From Actinokineospora terrae (lineage in GTDB: Bacteria; Actinomycetota; Actinomycetes; Mycobacteriales; Pseudonocardiaceae): a stretch of DNA of 64,000 nucleotides. Both the position numbers and the translations under genes were made by a program. A model generated the notes under the pieces. That model saw nothing but the letters and a program-made list of their open reading frames with translations. It had not been told where the DNA came from and did no database searches. The stretch covers positions 1 through 64,000 of the forward strand of contig NZ_FOGI01000017.1 of assembly GCF_900111175.1 (NCBI RefSeq), written 5' to 3'. Below, piece after piece: positions 34,016 to 43,300 of the stretch (position 1 is its first letter; each line of letters opens with the position of its first letter).

Positions 34016-34857
34016 GGGGTAGCTCCTTGCGGGGGGACGGGGTCCGCGACCTTGCGCGCGGGCCAGAGGAAGGCGGTGAGGGTGACGGCCACGTAGGCCA
34101 CCCAGGCGACGGCCTGCAGCACGCTGGTGCGGGCCGAGTAGTTGAAGATCCCCTTGAGCAGCGCCCCGTACCAGGAGTCCTCGGGCATCGGGCCGGACAG
34201 GTCGAACGCGAGGGTGTTCAGGCCGGGCAGCACCCCGGCCTCCTGCAGGTCGTGCAGCCCGTAGCCGAGCACGCCCGCGGCGACGAAGACCAGCAGGATG
34301 CCGGTCCAGGTGAAGAACCGGCTGAGGTTGATCCGCAGCGCGCCCCGGTACAGCGCCCAGCCGATCGCGACGGCGACCGCGATGCCGATCAGGAAGCCGA
34401 CCAGCGGCCCGCTGTTGGACCCCGCGCTCTGCGCCGAGGCGTAGAAGAATACGGCGGTCTCCAGGCCCTCGCGGCCGACCGAGAGGAACGCGAGCACCAC
34501 GATGGCCAGCGGGCCGATCGCGAGCGCGTCCGAGAGCTTCCCGCGCAGCTCACCGCTGATCTTGCGGGCCGCGCCGCGCATCCAGAACACCATGGCGGTG
34601 ACGAACGCGACGGCGATCAGCGACATCACGCCGCCGAAGGTCTCCTGCGCCTCGAAGTCCAGGCTGCTGCTGGTGAAGGTGATCAGCGCGCCGACCCCGA
34701 CCGAGAGCGCGACCGCGACCCCGACGCCGAGCCACACCCACCGGATCGACTCGCGGCGGTCGGACTTGACCAGGTACGCCAGCAGGACGCTGACCACGAG
34801 CGTCGCCTCGAGGCCCTCGCGCAGCCCGACCAGCGCGCTGGCGAACACGTACTCCAC
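34012..34857 (-). CDS. efeU: EfeU, FTR1-family iron permease
   Basis: A 281-residue membrane protein with seven predicted helices. Both iron-binding REGLE motifs are present: GLREGLEATLV near the N-terminus and GREGLETAVFF in the middle. It moves ferric or ferrous iron into the cell with EfeO and EfeB. GTG at 34857 is chosen because AGGAG lies 6 bases upstream; longer starts at 34881 would swallow that site. It is first in the operon and preceded by iron-box-like repeats. Confidence 0.92.
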   Translation of the reverse strand: MEYVFASALVGLREGLEATLVVSVLLAYLVKSDRRESIRWVWLGVGVAVALSVGVGALITFTSSSLDFEAQETFGGVMSLIAVAFVTAMVFWMRGAARKISGELRGKLSDALAIGPLAIVVLAFLSVGREGLETAVFFYASAQSAGSNSGPLVGFLIGIAVAVAIGWALYRGALRINLSRFFTWTGILLVFVAAGVLGYGLHDLQEAGVLPGLNTLAFDLSGPMPEDSWYGALLKGIFNYSARTSVLQAVAWVAYVAVTLTAFLWPARKVADPVPPQGATP

Positions 34858-34873
34858 GGTCACCTCCTGGGGG

Positions 34874-34917
34874 TTCGGCAAGCCTTACCTGAGGAAACCT
34901 AGGTAAGGCTTGCTTGG
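34874..34917. promoter_or_regulatory. Paired iron-box-like sites upstream of efeUOB
   Basis: A perfect 12-base inverted repeat (34879-34890 and 34901-34912) is separated by 10 bases. Each half belongs to a 19-base sequence resembling the DtxR/IdeR box TTAGGTTAGGCTAACCTAA. The site on the minus strand (34874-34892) agrees at 14 of 19 positions and that on the plus strand (34899-34917) at 12 of 19. They lie just ahead of the efeU start, fitting iron-dependent repression. Confidence 0.65.
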
Positions 34918-35057
34918 CCTGTCCAGTGCGACGAGCGCGACACCGGGCCGCCAACCAGGGGAAATGTCGCAATCCTCCTGGTAGACACGGATGTAGAAGC
35001 CCGCCGGTCGGATAACGAATCGGTAGCCTTCCGGGGAGGAACAGGGAAGGGGTCCTG

Positions 35058-37103
35058 GTGCGGGAACTGCTGGTCCACGATCCGCGACGGCTCGGTGACT
35101 ACGCGCTGCTGGGCAGGCTGGGTCGGGGCGCGATGGGGACGGTCTACCTGGCGCGGTCACCGGGCGGCCGGTTGGTGGCGGTGAAGGTCGCGCGCGGCGA
35201 GCTGGCGGAGGACCCGGACTTCCGGCTCCGCTTCCGCCAGGAGATCGAGATGGCCCGCGCCGTCGGCGGCTTCTGGACCGCCGCCGTGGTCGGCGCCGAC
35301 CCGGACGCCGACCGCCCGTGGCTGGCCACCGAGTACGTCCCGGGTCCGACGCTGGCGGAGGCCGTCCGCACCGGTGGACCACTGCCCGAGCCCGCGCTGC
35401 GCTCACTGCTCGCCGGCCTGGCCGAGGCACTGGCAGCAATCCACGACGCCGGGTTGGTGCACCGCGACCTCAAGCCGTCGAACGTGCTCTTAGCCGAGGA
35501 CGGGCCGCGGGTCATCGACTTCGGTATCGCCAAGGCAGTCCGCGCCACTGCTCTTACGGCAACGGGCGTCTTGTTCGGTACTCCGGGGTATCTGTCGCCG
35601 GAACAGATCTCGGGGGGCGAGGTAGGGCCACCTTCGGACGTGTTCGCGCTGGGGGCGGTGCTGGTTTACGCGGCCACGGGGACGGGGCCGTTCGGGAACG
35701 GGGAGGTCGCGTCACTGCTGTACCGGGCGGTGCACACGGGACCGGACCTCGACGGCGTACCCGGCGAGTTGCGCCCGGTGGTGTCGCGGTGCTTGAACTC
35801 CCGGCCCTCGGCTCGTCCCACTCCGGCGGACTTGCTGGCGGAGGTGGGGCATGGGCACACCGGGCAGTGGCTGCCGCCTGCTGTGCGGACGTTGGTGGAG
35901 CGGCACCAGACGGAGTTCCTGAAGCCCACCAAGCCCCGGACCCCCACGCTGGTGCAGCCGCCGGAGGGCAGGGCGCACTCGCCGAGGGCATCTGGCGTCT
36001 CGGCCGGTGATGCCGTGCCCCGGCCCGCTGCTGCTGAGCGACCGCTGGACGGTCGACTTGGCGCCTCGGCCGCCGGTGACGTCGCGCCCGGGCTTGAGGC
36101 CTCCGGTGCGCGTCCGGCTGCTGAGCGCCGGCCTGGTGCTTCGGCCGCCGGGGATGTCGTGCCCCGGCCTGGGGCGGCTGTTGAGCGTCCACTGGATGGC
36201 CGACCCGGTGCTTCGGCCGCCGGTGATGTTGTGCCCCAGCCTGGGGCTGCTGGAGTGCGCCCGGTTGCTGGGCGTCTGCTGGATGGTCGATCTGGTGCTT
36301 CGCCTGCCGGTGATGTGGTGCCCTGGCCTGAGACCCCTGGTGTGCGCCCGGTTGCTGAGGGTTCGTCTGGTGGTCGATCTGGTGCTTCGGCCGGTGGTGT
36401 CGTGTCCCGGCCTGCGGCTCGTGGTGTGCGTTCGGTTGCCGAGCGCCTGCTGGGTGGTCGACTTGGTGACGCGGCTGCCGGGGACGTTGTGCCCCGGCCT
36501 GCGGCACCTCTTGAGCGTCCGCCGGGTGGTCGATCTGGTGCCTCGCCTGCCGGTCAGGTCGTGTCCCGGCGTGCGGCTGGTGAGCCCGGGTCGGCTGGTG
36601 ATCAGTTGAGGTTGCGGACCGGTCGGGGTGTGCCGTTGGTGTGGATGGTGTTCGCGGGGGTTGGGGGTGTTGTGGCGTTGGGGGTCGCGGCGAAGGCGTC
36701 CAGGGGTGGGTATGACGGCTTGGCCGCTGCGGCGGGGGTGATCGCGGTGCTGTTGGGGCTTTCGGCCGCGCGGTCGCTGTGGCGCGTGTTGGTGACGCGG
36801 CCGCGGTCGGTCGTCGTCACCGCCGCCGGGTTGGCCATCTCCGCCAAGGACGGCGACCGCGTCCTCGCCTGGCCCGAGATCTCCCGCGTCCGAGTGGTCA
36901 CCGAGGACTCGAAACCCTGGCTGGTCGTCTGGCCCCACACCCCCGACCGCACCCTGGGCAAACGCCACACCCGCCGCGAAGGCGGCTTCCGCGTCCACCC
37001 GGTGTCCCACCACCACGGCAAACGCCGACAGACCCAGGACATCCAGAACCTCCGCACCGCCCTGCACCGCCACGCGGGCAAGGCCTACGACCCCACCCCC
37101 TGA
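35058..37103 (+). CDS. Receptor-type Ser/Thr protein kinase with repeat linker
   Basis: A 681-residue protein. The kinase domain (about 14-275) is complete: GRGAMGTVYLARS, Lys43, HRDLKPSN with Asp137, DFG at 154-156, and GTPGYLSPEQ. A long linker (about 312-505) consists of roughly eight degenerate 24-27 residue repeats with core GASAAGDVVPRPGA. Two membrane helices follow (about 527-547 and 555-573), then a C-terminal PH-like domain of about 100 residues containing ISAKDGDRVLAWPEISRVRV. It is not a PASTA kinase. Start is GTG at 35058. Its end overlaps the convergent phosphotransferase gene by 19 bases. Confidence 0.85.
   Translation: MRELLVHDPRRLGDYALLGRLGRGAMGTVYLARSPGGRLVAVKVARGELAEDPDFRLRFRQEIEMARAVGGFWTAAVVGADPDADRPWLATEYVPGPTLAEAVRTGGPLPEPALRSLLAGLAEALAAIHDAGLVHRDLKPSNVLLAEDGPRVIDFGIAKAVRATALTATGVLFGTPGYLSPEQISGGEVGPPSDVFALGAVLVYAATGTGPFGNGEVASLLYRAVHTGPDLDGVPGELRPVVSRCLNSRPSARPTPADLLAEVGHGHTGQWLPPAVRTLVERHQTEFLKPTKPRTPTLVQPPEGRAHSPRASGVSAGDAVPRPAAAERPLDGRLGASAAGDVAPGLEASGARPAAERRPGASAAGDVVPRPGAAVERPLDGRPGASAAGDVVPQPGAAGVRPVAGRLLDGRSGASPAGDVVPWPETPGVRPVAEGSSGGRSGASAGGVVSRPAARGVRSVAERLLGGRLGDAAAGDVVPRPAAPLERPPGGRSGASPAGQVVSRRAAGEPGSAGDQLRLRTGRGVPLVWMVFAGVGGVVALGVAAKASRGGYDGLAAAAGVIAVLLGLSAARSLWRVLVTRPRSVVVTAAGLAISAKDGDRVLAWPEISRVRVVTEDSKPWLVVWPHTPDRTLGKRHTRREGGFRVHPVSHHHGKRRQTQDIQNLRTALHRHAGKAYDPTP
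35991..36573 (+). repeat. Degenerate repeats in the kinase linker
   Basis: About eight units of roughly 75-80 bases encode variants of GASAAGDVVPRPxAxxxRPxxGR. Unit spacing and sequence drift suggest repeated slippage or recombination. The encoded linker is disordered and Pro/Gly/Ala rich. Confidence 0.8.
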
Positions 37104-38011
37104 CCCAACCGCCGCCTCAACCACCCCAACGCAGGCCCCGCCTTCGCCCGCTGGAACTCCCGCAATCGAGGCAACCCCACCGGCGGCGGCTGCAGAGCCG
37201 CGTGCACGAAATACCCGGCGACCGCGGCCACCACCGAGGTCAACGCCTCCGCATCGACCGTCCACCGGCACCGGGCCAGGATCTCCTCCGGTGACGGACC
37301 ACCCTGCGCCACGACACTCGGGACCATGGCGACGAGGTCGACCCACGGCGCCCCGAGAGCCGCGTGGGGCCAGTCGACCACCACCACACCGGTGTCGGTC
37401 AGGATCATGTTGTCCGCGCGGAGATCGTTGTGCAGGAGCGTGTCACCCGCGCCCGCCGAGGTCCAACAGGACTCCAGATCCGCCAGCCGGTCCAGGTTCC
37501 TGGTGCACCAGTCATCCAGCGGACGAGGATCGGCGGCGAGGGAACGCCAACCGTGCAAGGTCCGGTCCGCCAGCGGCTCCACCGCGATCGGGCTGGGCGT
37601 GAGGGCGTCGGCGAGGTCGGCGAGTTCGGACTGCACGCGCCACCACGTGTCCGGATCCCAGGGCAGCGGCGGGGTGTGGCCCTCGATGTCCTCGAAGACG
37701 AGCACGACCCAGTCGCCTTCCTCCCCGGTCCACAGCAACCGTGGCGTCGGCAGCCCGGCTGGGAGTCGCGCGGCGATCACGGCTTCCCGGCGGAACAGGC
37801 CAGGAGCACCCGGACTCAGCGCGGGACTGACGGCCTTGATGAACACGCGGCGGCCGGAGGCGAGGACGGTGCGGGCGGCCAGACCGGGGGAGAAGCCACC
37901 CGGCTGGTTGACCGCCGAGACCACCCGGTCACCGAGCGCGCGCTCGATCACGTCGCGCACCGACGCGGGCACCGCCGACCACGGCGCCCGATTGCCCCCG
38001 CTGCCTTCCAT
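37085..38011 (-). CDS. Aminoglycoside phosphotransferase-fold kinase
   Basis: A 308-residue APH-family protein. The kinase-like fold has Lys in RRVFIKAVS, the hinge WVVLVFEDIEG, and the Brenner catalytic motif LLHNDLRADNMIL. Metal-binding VVVDWPHA completes the site. The family phosphorylates antibiotics, sugars or other small molecules; most such actinobacterial genes are not resistance genes. ATG at 38011. It is convergent with the kinase gene (19-base overlap) and its promoter faces the MBL gene. Confidence 0.85.
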   Translation of the reverse strand: MEGSGGNRAPWSAVPASVRDVIERALGDRVVSAVNQPGGFSPGLAARTVLASGRRVFIKAVSPALSPGAPGLFRREAVIAARLPAGLPTPRLLWTGEEGDWVVLVFEDIEGHTPPLPWDPDTWWRVQSELADLADALTPSPIAVEPLADRTLHGWRSLAADPRPLDDWCTRNLDRLADLESCWTSAGAGDTLLHNDLRADNMILTDTGVVVVDWPHAALGAPWVDLVAMVPSVVAQGGPSPEEILARCRWTVDAEALTSVVAAVAGYFVHAALQPPPVGLPRLREFQRAKAGPALGWLRRRLGQGVGS

Positions 38012-38276
38012 GTCAGCACCTCACCACCGCGGAACCTGCTGCGGCTACTCGATTTCCACGCTGGGGGAGAGCATCACATCGGACAGAGCGGTCCCCGATT
38101 CGCAGCCTAGCGAGGGGCACCGACAGTGCCGGTGGCTCTGTCCGTGCTGCTTGCGGTCCACAACCGCCGGTACTAGCGTTTCGGCAGGCGATCGCCCAGG
38201 CGCAAGTCGTCTGCCGCAAGCCGTGAGGGGTTCGGGTGTCTCCCGACGAGCAGACGATCGAGATGGTGGTGGGGCC

Positions 38277-39071
38277 GTGTTGACGCGGGTCGCGGATGGG
38301 GTGTGGGTGCACGGGAGTGCGTTCATGCAGAGCAATGCCGTTGTCGTGCAAGGGCGTGCGGGTGTGCTGCTCGTCGATCCCGGGGTGCTCGGGGCCGAGT
38401 TGGACTGCATCGCCGAGGACCTGCGGGAGTGGGGGCAGTCCGTTGTGGCCGGTTTCGCCACGCACCCGCACTGGGACCACCTGCTCTGGCACGCCGCGTT
38501 CGGCGACGTGCCCCGGTACGGCACGGCCCGGTGCGCGGCCGTTGTCCGGGAACGCCTCTCGGACGCGGGCGCGAAGGCGCGCGTGGCCACGATGATCCCG
38601 GCGGACATCGTGGAGCAGGTGCCGTTGGACCTGCTGGGGAACATCACCGCCCTGCCCGCCGACGCCGCGCGGATCCCCTGGGACGGCCCGGAGGTCCGGA
38701 TCGTGGAGCACCGGGCGCACGCCTGCGGGCACGCCGCGCTGGTGGTCGGCGACGTCCTCGTCGCGGGCGACATGCTCTCCGACATCCTGATCCCGATGCT
38801 CGACGCCAACAGCCCCACCGACCCGGTCGACGACTACCTGACCGCCCTGGGGCTACTGGAATCCACTGCGGCCGCCACCGTGATCCCCGGCCACGGCTCC
38901 GTCAGCGACCAGGTGCAGGCCCGGATCGACCTGGACCGCGCGTACGCGACCGCCCTGCGCGACCCGGCCCCCGTCGTCGACCCCCGCATCAGCCCCTCGG
39001 CCGCCTTCGGCCAGGGCTGGTTGCCCGCCCTCCACGACCGTCAACTCCAGAGCCTCGCCGCCCGAACCTGA
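38277..39071 (+). CDS. MBL-fold metallohydrolase
   Basis: A 264-residue enzyme with the metallo-beta-lactamase signature THPHWDH (HxHxDH) near residue 60. Further metal ligands include HACGHAALVVGD and IPGHGSVSD. It probably binds two zinc ions. Substrate unknown; it could hydrolyse an ester, lactone or thioester. The GTG at 38277 begins VLTRVADGVWV, typical for the family. Confidence 0.85.
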   Translation: MLTRVADGVWVHGSAFMQSNAVVVQGRAGVLLVDPGVLGAELDCIAEDLREWGQSVVAGFATHPHWDHLLWHAAFGDVPRYGTARCAAVVRERLSDAGAKARVATMIPADIVEQVPLDLLGNITALPADAARIPWDGPEVRIVEHRAHACGHAALVVGDVLVAGDMLSDILIPMLDANSPTDPVDDYLTALGLLESTAAATVIPGHGSVSDQVQARIDLDRAYATALRDPAPVVDPRISPSAAFGQGWLPALHDRQLQSLAART

Positions 39072-39089
39072 CCCGGACCGCGAAGCGAC

Positions 39090-39401
39090 TCAGGGTCGGA
39101 ACAGGTGGGCCAGGCCGGTGATGGCGAGCATGCGGGCCACGTTGGGGTCGATGGCGCTGACGGAGAGCCTGCCGCCGAGGTTGGTGATGCGCTTGTACGC
39201 CGTGAGCAGGGCGGAGAGGCCGCTGGAGTCGCAGAAGGCGAGTTGGCCCAGGTCCAGCGTCAGGGTGGCGCCCTGCAGCAGGGGGAGTGCCGCGACCATC
39301 GCGGTGAGTTCCGGGGCGGTGGCGTAGTCGAGTTCCCCGCTCAGCGCGAGCCCGCCGTCGTGCAGGCGGGTGATGTCGAGGGTGTGGGGATCGGTCTCCA
39401 C
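39090..39401 (-). CDS. STAS-domain anti-sigma factor antagonist
   Basis: A 103-residue single STAS domain. The phosphorylatable Ser region is LAFCDSSGLSALL (about residues 55-67), and the start LHDGGLALSGELD is typical. It would bind an anti-sigma kinase in partner switching; no RsbW-like kinase is in the window, so the partner is elsewhere. It is convergent with the MBL gene. Confidence 0.88.
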   Translation of the reverse strand: METDPHTLDITRLHDGGLALSGELDYATAPELTAMVAALPLLQGATLTLDLGQLAFCDSSGLSALLTAYKRITNLGGRLSVSAIDPNVARMLAITGLAHLFRP

Positions 39402-39471
39402 CGGCGTGGGCTCCTCCAGCTAGGCTGCGTAGCCCGAGGTACCCGTTTCGGACAGACCCCACACCCGCCGG

Positions 39472-42400
39472 TCACGTGGGTGGCAACACAGGCCCGATCG
39501 AGCCGGACGTGAACCAGGCTTCATAGCCGGTGCTGACCACATCGAGGTACTGGTCGGGGCCGGGGTCCTTCTCGTCGCCGCGGTGCACGATGTGGCTCAG
39601 CCCGCCCGCGCCCGGTGCCAGCGGGACCGACCACAGTGCCCCGAACGCGTCCCGGCCGGTCGGCGGCGCGGACGATCCCCAGTCCGGGCTGGGGTTCTGC
39701 GAGCCGGTCCAGTGGTAGAGCGTCCACCCCGCGTAGTCCCCGTCCGGCCGGTGGTAGTGGATCACCGCGCGGTTCTCCGCCGCCGCCAGGCTCGCGTGCA
39801 GCCGACTCTCACCCTCCCGCGCCCACATCGCCGCCCCGCGCGGAGCCCCACCGGCCACGACAACCCCACCAGCCACAACAGCCACTTCCGACGCGGCCTC
39901 CACAGTGGCCACGGCGCCGAAAGCATCCCGTCCGCTCAACGGCACGTCGGGTCGACCGGCCACCCGCACCGCCACCCCGCTGTAGTCCCCGGACGGCCGG
40001 TTGTAGTGGACCGTCACCGTCCCGGTCGCCGCGAGCTCGGAGCGGTACGACACCTCCGACCCCTGCCGCACCCACACCTGCGGGGACGCCGGATCCAGCA
40101 GCCGGTCGCCGCCGTCCTTCTCGTCCCCCCGGTGCACGAGCACCCCGACCTCCCGCGCCCCCGGCCGCAGCCGCACCCACGCGAACCGCCCGTACCCGGT
40201 CTCACCGGCGAACGGCACCGGCCGCTCCCACGTCGTCGGCTCCACGACATCGCCCCACACGTGCACACCCCAGCCCGCGTAGTCCCCGGCGGGCCGGTTG
40301 TAGTGCACCACGAACCAGTCCGACCCGACCGGCTCCGGCGGCGCCGCCACCAACCGGACCGCGGCCCCGTCCGCCCCCAGTGGACCGGACCCGTCCCGCG
40401 CCACCACCCGGAACTCCACCTCCGCGCCCACCCCGGCACCGGGCAGCGCGGCCACGTCGGCGAACACCCGGTACGGCGCCGCGTCGTCAGTTCCCAGCAC
40501 CGTCCACTCCTGACTCCCCTTGACCCGCGCGGCGAACGTCGCCTGCGCGAACGGCACCGAGATGCCGTCGGCCCGCAGCTCGACCCGCTTGTCCAACACC
40601 GTCCCGACCGCGGGCGCCACCAGCGTCGGTGCCACCCGGCTCGTCGGCAGTCGATCCGTCGCCCGCAAGGCGAGTGCCGACAACGCGGGCACGGTCACCC
40701 GCGCCTTGCCGTCGACGACCCGTATCCGTCCACCCGTCGAGGGGAACTCGACCCGGAACCCAGCAGCCGATACCGGAACGTCCACTGTGGTCTCAGTGGA
40801 ACCCGAGTTGACCACGACCACGTGCTCCCGGCGGTCCTTCTCCGAGAACCGGCTGAACGCCAGCACATCGCCCTGCGCCAAACGCAACGCCTGCGCACCC
40901 TTGGCCCAGACCTCGTCGCCATCCACAAAGGACGTGAGCTGGGCGAGCTGGCGGTACAACGGGTGCGACCGGTTGTAGTTGTCCTGCGCCCCCGTCCGTC
41001 CGGCGCCGACGAAAGCCTCCGCCGCGTATTCCGGCGTGCGGCTGGCGAACATGTCCTGCCGCGCAGGCTTGTCCCCGCCGCCACCGGCGAACCCCTGCTC
41101 GTCCCCGTAGTAGACGACCGGGTTCCCGCGCCACAGGTACATCAGCGCGTTGCCCAACCTCAACCGGGACAACAGCTCCGCGTCGCCGATCCCCGGCCGC
41201 CGGTCCCGCAGCATCCACGCCAACCGGCCCATGTCGTGGTTGCCCAGGAAGGTCGGCGCGGCCGCGGCGTTGGAGTCGGGGTCGGTGTAGCGGTCGTCGG
41301 CGAGCAGCACGTCGGCCAGGTGCCGGGCGCCGCGGCCCGAGAGCAGGTCCAGCGTGCCCGCCTGGAACGGGAAGTCGAGGGTGGCCTGCATCCGGCCGGT
41401 CGTGGTGTAGGACGACGTGAGCGCGGGGTCGTCGCTGTAGACCTCGCCGAAGACGAAGAAGTCGCGCTTGCCCCGGGACGCGGCGTACGCCTTCACGTGC
41501 GGCGCCAGCGCCTGCCAGAACTCGATGTTCACGTGCTTGACCGTGTCCACCCGGTACCCGTCGATGTCCAGCACGTCGATCCAGCTGGTGAAGATCTCCT
41601 GCATCCCGCGCACCACCCGCGGGTGCTCGGTCATCAGGTCGTCGAGCCCGATGAAGTCCCCGTACTCGCTCGACTCGCCCGCGAACGACGAGTCGCCCCG
41701 GTTGTGGTACAGCGCGGGATCGTTGAGCCAGGCGGGAGTTTTGGCGTTCGGGTCGGTCACCACCGGCGTGTACGGGAAGGTCGCGATCCTGGGGAAGTCC
41801 GGCCGTCCGGCGAAAGCCTTGATGTCGACCGGATTTCCCTGCGCGTCGCGGTAGGGGTGGGTCCGGGTGTCGCGGTAGTTGTGGCTGCCCTCGGCGTAGT
41901 CGATGACGTCGGCGGTGTGGTTGGCGACGATGTCGAAGAACACCCTCATGCCCAGCCGGTGCGCGTCCGCGATCACCGCCCGCATGTCCGCCGTGGACCC
42001 GAAGTGCGGGTCCAACCGGGTGAAATCCGTTGTCCAGTAACCGTGGTAGCCCGCCGAGACGTCCGCGCCGCTGCCCTGCACCCACCGGTTGGCGAACATC
42101 GGCGTCATCCAGATCGCGGTCGTCCCCATGCCGCGCAGGTAGTCCAGTTTAGACCGCAGGCCCTTGAGATCGCCGCCGTGGTAGAAACCCTTGTCCGCCG
42201 GGTCGAACCCGGTCTTGAGCCGGTCGGTCTCGGTCGAGCCACCCCGGTCGTTGCCCCGATCCCCGTTGGCGAACCGGTCCGGCATCACGAAGTAGAACCG
42301 CTCACCCGCCAGGTCCGTCCGGGGCGCCCGCAACGCCAATCGCTGATCCCGAGGACGAACCCCCGGCGCGATATCCACGACCTCCCCAACCGCCACCCGA

Positions 42401-42501
42401 CCTGCCGCGCCACGACCGACCTCCGCGACAGCGGCAGGCGCGGTCAGATCCCCCGCGACCAGCGCCACCACCGCGATCCCGACCAGCGCGCCGCGACCCA
42501 T
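39472..42501 (-). CDS. Secreted GH13 alpha-amylase/pullulanase with three PUD modules
   Basis: A 1009-residue secreted enzyme. A signal peptide comes first, then a GH13 barrel that begins FYFVMPDRFANGDRGND. Catalytic residues are the nucleophile Asp in DIDGYRVDTVKH, the acid Glu in VFGEVYSD and the Asp in LGNHDMGR. After a C-terminal beta domain and an Ig-like module, three pullulanase-associated (PUD/CBM41-like) units occur. These start FVVHYNRPAGDYAGW, VTVHYNRPSGDYSG and VIHYHRPDGDYAGW; the middle one appears shorter. It breaks down alpha-glucans outside the cell. ATG at 42501 has GGAGGT upstream. Confidence 0.92.
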   Translation of the reverse strand: MGRGALVGIAVVALVAGDLTAPAAVAEVGRGAAGRVAVGEVVDIAPGVRPRDQRLALRAPRTDLAGERFYFVMPDRFANGDRGNDRGGSTETDRLKTGFDPADKGFYHGGDLKGLRSKLDYLRGMGTTAIWMTPMFANRWVQGSGADVSAGYHGYWTTDFTRLDPHFGSTADMRAVIADAHRLGMRVFFDIVANHTADVIDYAEGSHNYRDTRTHPYRDAQGNPVDIKAFAGRPDFPRIATFPYTPVVTDPNAKTPAWLNDPALYHNRGDSSFAGESSEYGDFIGLDDLMTEHPRVVRGMQEIFTSWIDVLDIDGYRVDTVKHVNIEFWQALAPHVKAYAASRGKRDFFVFGEVYSDDPALTSSYTTTGRMQATLDFPFQAGTLDLLSGRGARHLADVLLADDRYTDPDSNAAAAPTFLGNHDMGRLAWMLRDRRPGIGDAELLSRLRLGNALMYLWRGNPVVYYGDEQGFAGGGGDKPARQDMFASRTPEYAAEAFVGAGRTGAQDNYNRSHPLYRQLAQLTSFVDGDEVWAKGAQALRLAQGDVLAFSRFSEKDRREHVVVVNSGSTETTVDVPVSAAGFRVEFPSTGGRIRVVDGKARVTVPALSALALRATDRLPTSRVAPTLVAPAVGTVLDKRVELRADGISVPFAQATFAARVKGSQEWTVLGTDDAAPYRVFADVAALPGAGVGAEVEFRVVARDGSGPLGADGAAVRLVAAPPEPVGSDWFVVHYNRPAGDYAGWGVHVWGDVVEPTTWERPVPFAGETGYGRFAWVRLRPGAREVGVLVHRGDEKDGGDRLLDPASPQVWVRQGSEVSYRSELAATGTVTVHYNRPSGDYSGVAVRVAGRPDVPLSGRDAFGAVATVEAASEVAVVAGGVVVAGGAPRGAAMWAREGESRLHASLAAAENRAVIHYHRPDGDYAGWTLYHWTGSQNPSPDWGSSAPPTGRDAFGALWSVPLAPGAGGLSHIVHRGDEKDPGPDQYLDVVSTGYEAWFTSGSIGPVLPPT

Positions 42502-42672
42502 GCCGACCTCCCGGGGTGAACGACCAGAGCAGGTCACAGCACCAAACCACGGCACACACCCGCCCCGATAGCGCCGACCGGATGCGGCGTCCCCACCTTC
42601 GGACCGCCACCCCGATCGCGCCCCGTCACCACAGAGCCCGATCACCACCGCGGGCAGGCACCAGGCGGACTG

Positions 42673-43275
42673 TCACCCCTCGCGCAGGCCCAGCCTGCGC
42701 AGTTCCAGCCCCGCCAGTACCCGCACCGCCTCGGGGTCGCCCGAGCGCCAGCCGTCGCCGAGTGGGCCAGTTTTCGCCAGGCGGGTGAATGGCTGGGTGG
42801 TCAGCGCGCGCAGTGCCAGTAGGTCGTGGCCTGGGGTGCCCAGTGCGCGCAGCCGCACCGCACCGGTTGCCTGTCTGGCGTACCGCAGCCGCAGTGGTAG
42901 CCATGTCACCAGCAGGAATGCCACCGGGACCGCGACGAGCACCACCGTCAGCCAGAACGCCAGGTCCTGCACCGCCTCGATCTGCCGCCACCCGGCGTCG
43001 GAGATCCGTGTCGCCGCGGAGGCGCCGTTGCGCAGCGCCTCGGCCATGGCGTCGCCTGCCAGTGGGATGGGGTCGGCCTTGTCCGCGGCCGTGTTGAACG
43101 TGCCTTGTAACGCGTTGCCCGCTTCGACCAGTCGGACACCCGGGGCGCGCAACGCGAGCACGGTGTCCCGCACGGTCAACGCGGTCCACACCGCCAGCAC
43201 CGCGACGACCACGGCGGTCACGTCGGCGAGCAGTTGGCGGAGCACGCGGTCGGGGCGTTCGGCGTAGAGCTTCAT
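42673..43275 (-). CDS. Hypothetical two-helix membrane protein
   Basis: A 200-residue protein, not recognised. Two membrane helices (about 16-38 and 112-140) enclose an extracytoplasmic loop of about 70 residues. The C-terminal cytosolic tail contains LRALTTQPFTRLAK. ATG at 43275 has GGGAGG upstream. It lies 25 bases downstream of the crcB pair on the same strand and may be co-transcribed. Confidence 0.65.
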   Translation of the reverse strand: MKLYAERPDRVLRQLLADVTAVVVAVLAVWTALTVRDTVLALRAPGVRLVEAGNALQGTFNTAADKADPIPLAGDAMAEALRNGASAATRISDAGWRQIEAVQDLAFWLTVVLVAVPVAFLLVTWLPLRLRYARQATGAVRLRALGTPGHDLLALRALTTQPFTRLAKTGPLGDGWRSGDPEAVRVLAGLELRRLGLREG

Positions 43276-43300
43276 CGGGTCCTCCCAGCCGTGGGGACGG

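Noticed and set aside
37326..38276. N-terminal extension of the MBL gene
   Set aside because: The extension is antisense to the phosphotransferase gene and looks random; the MBL fold begins at 38277.
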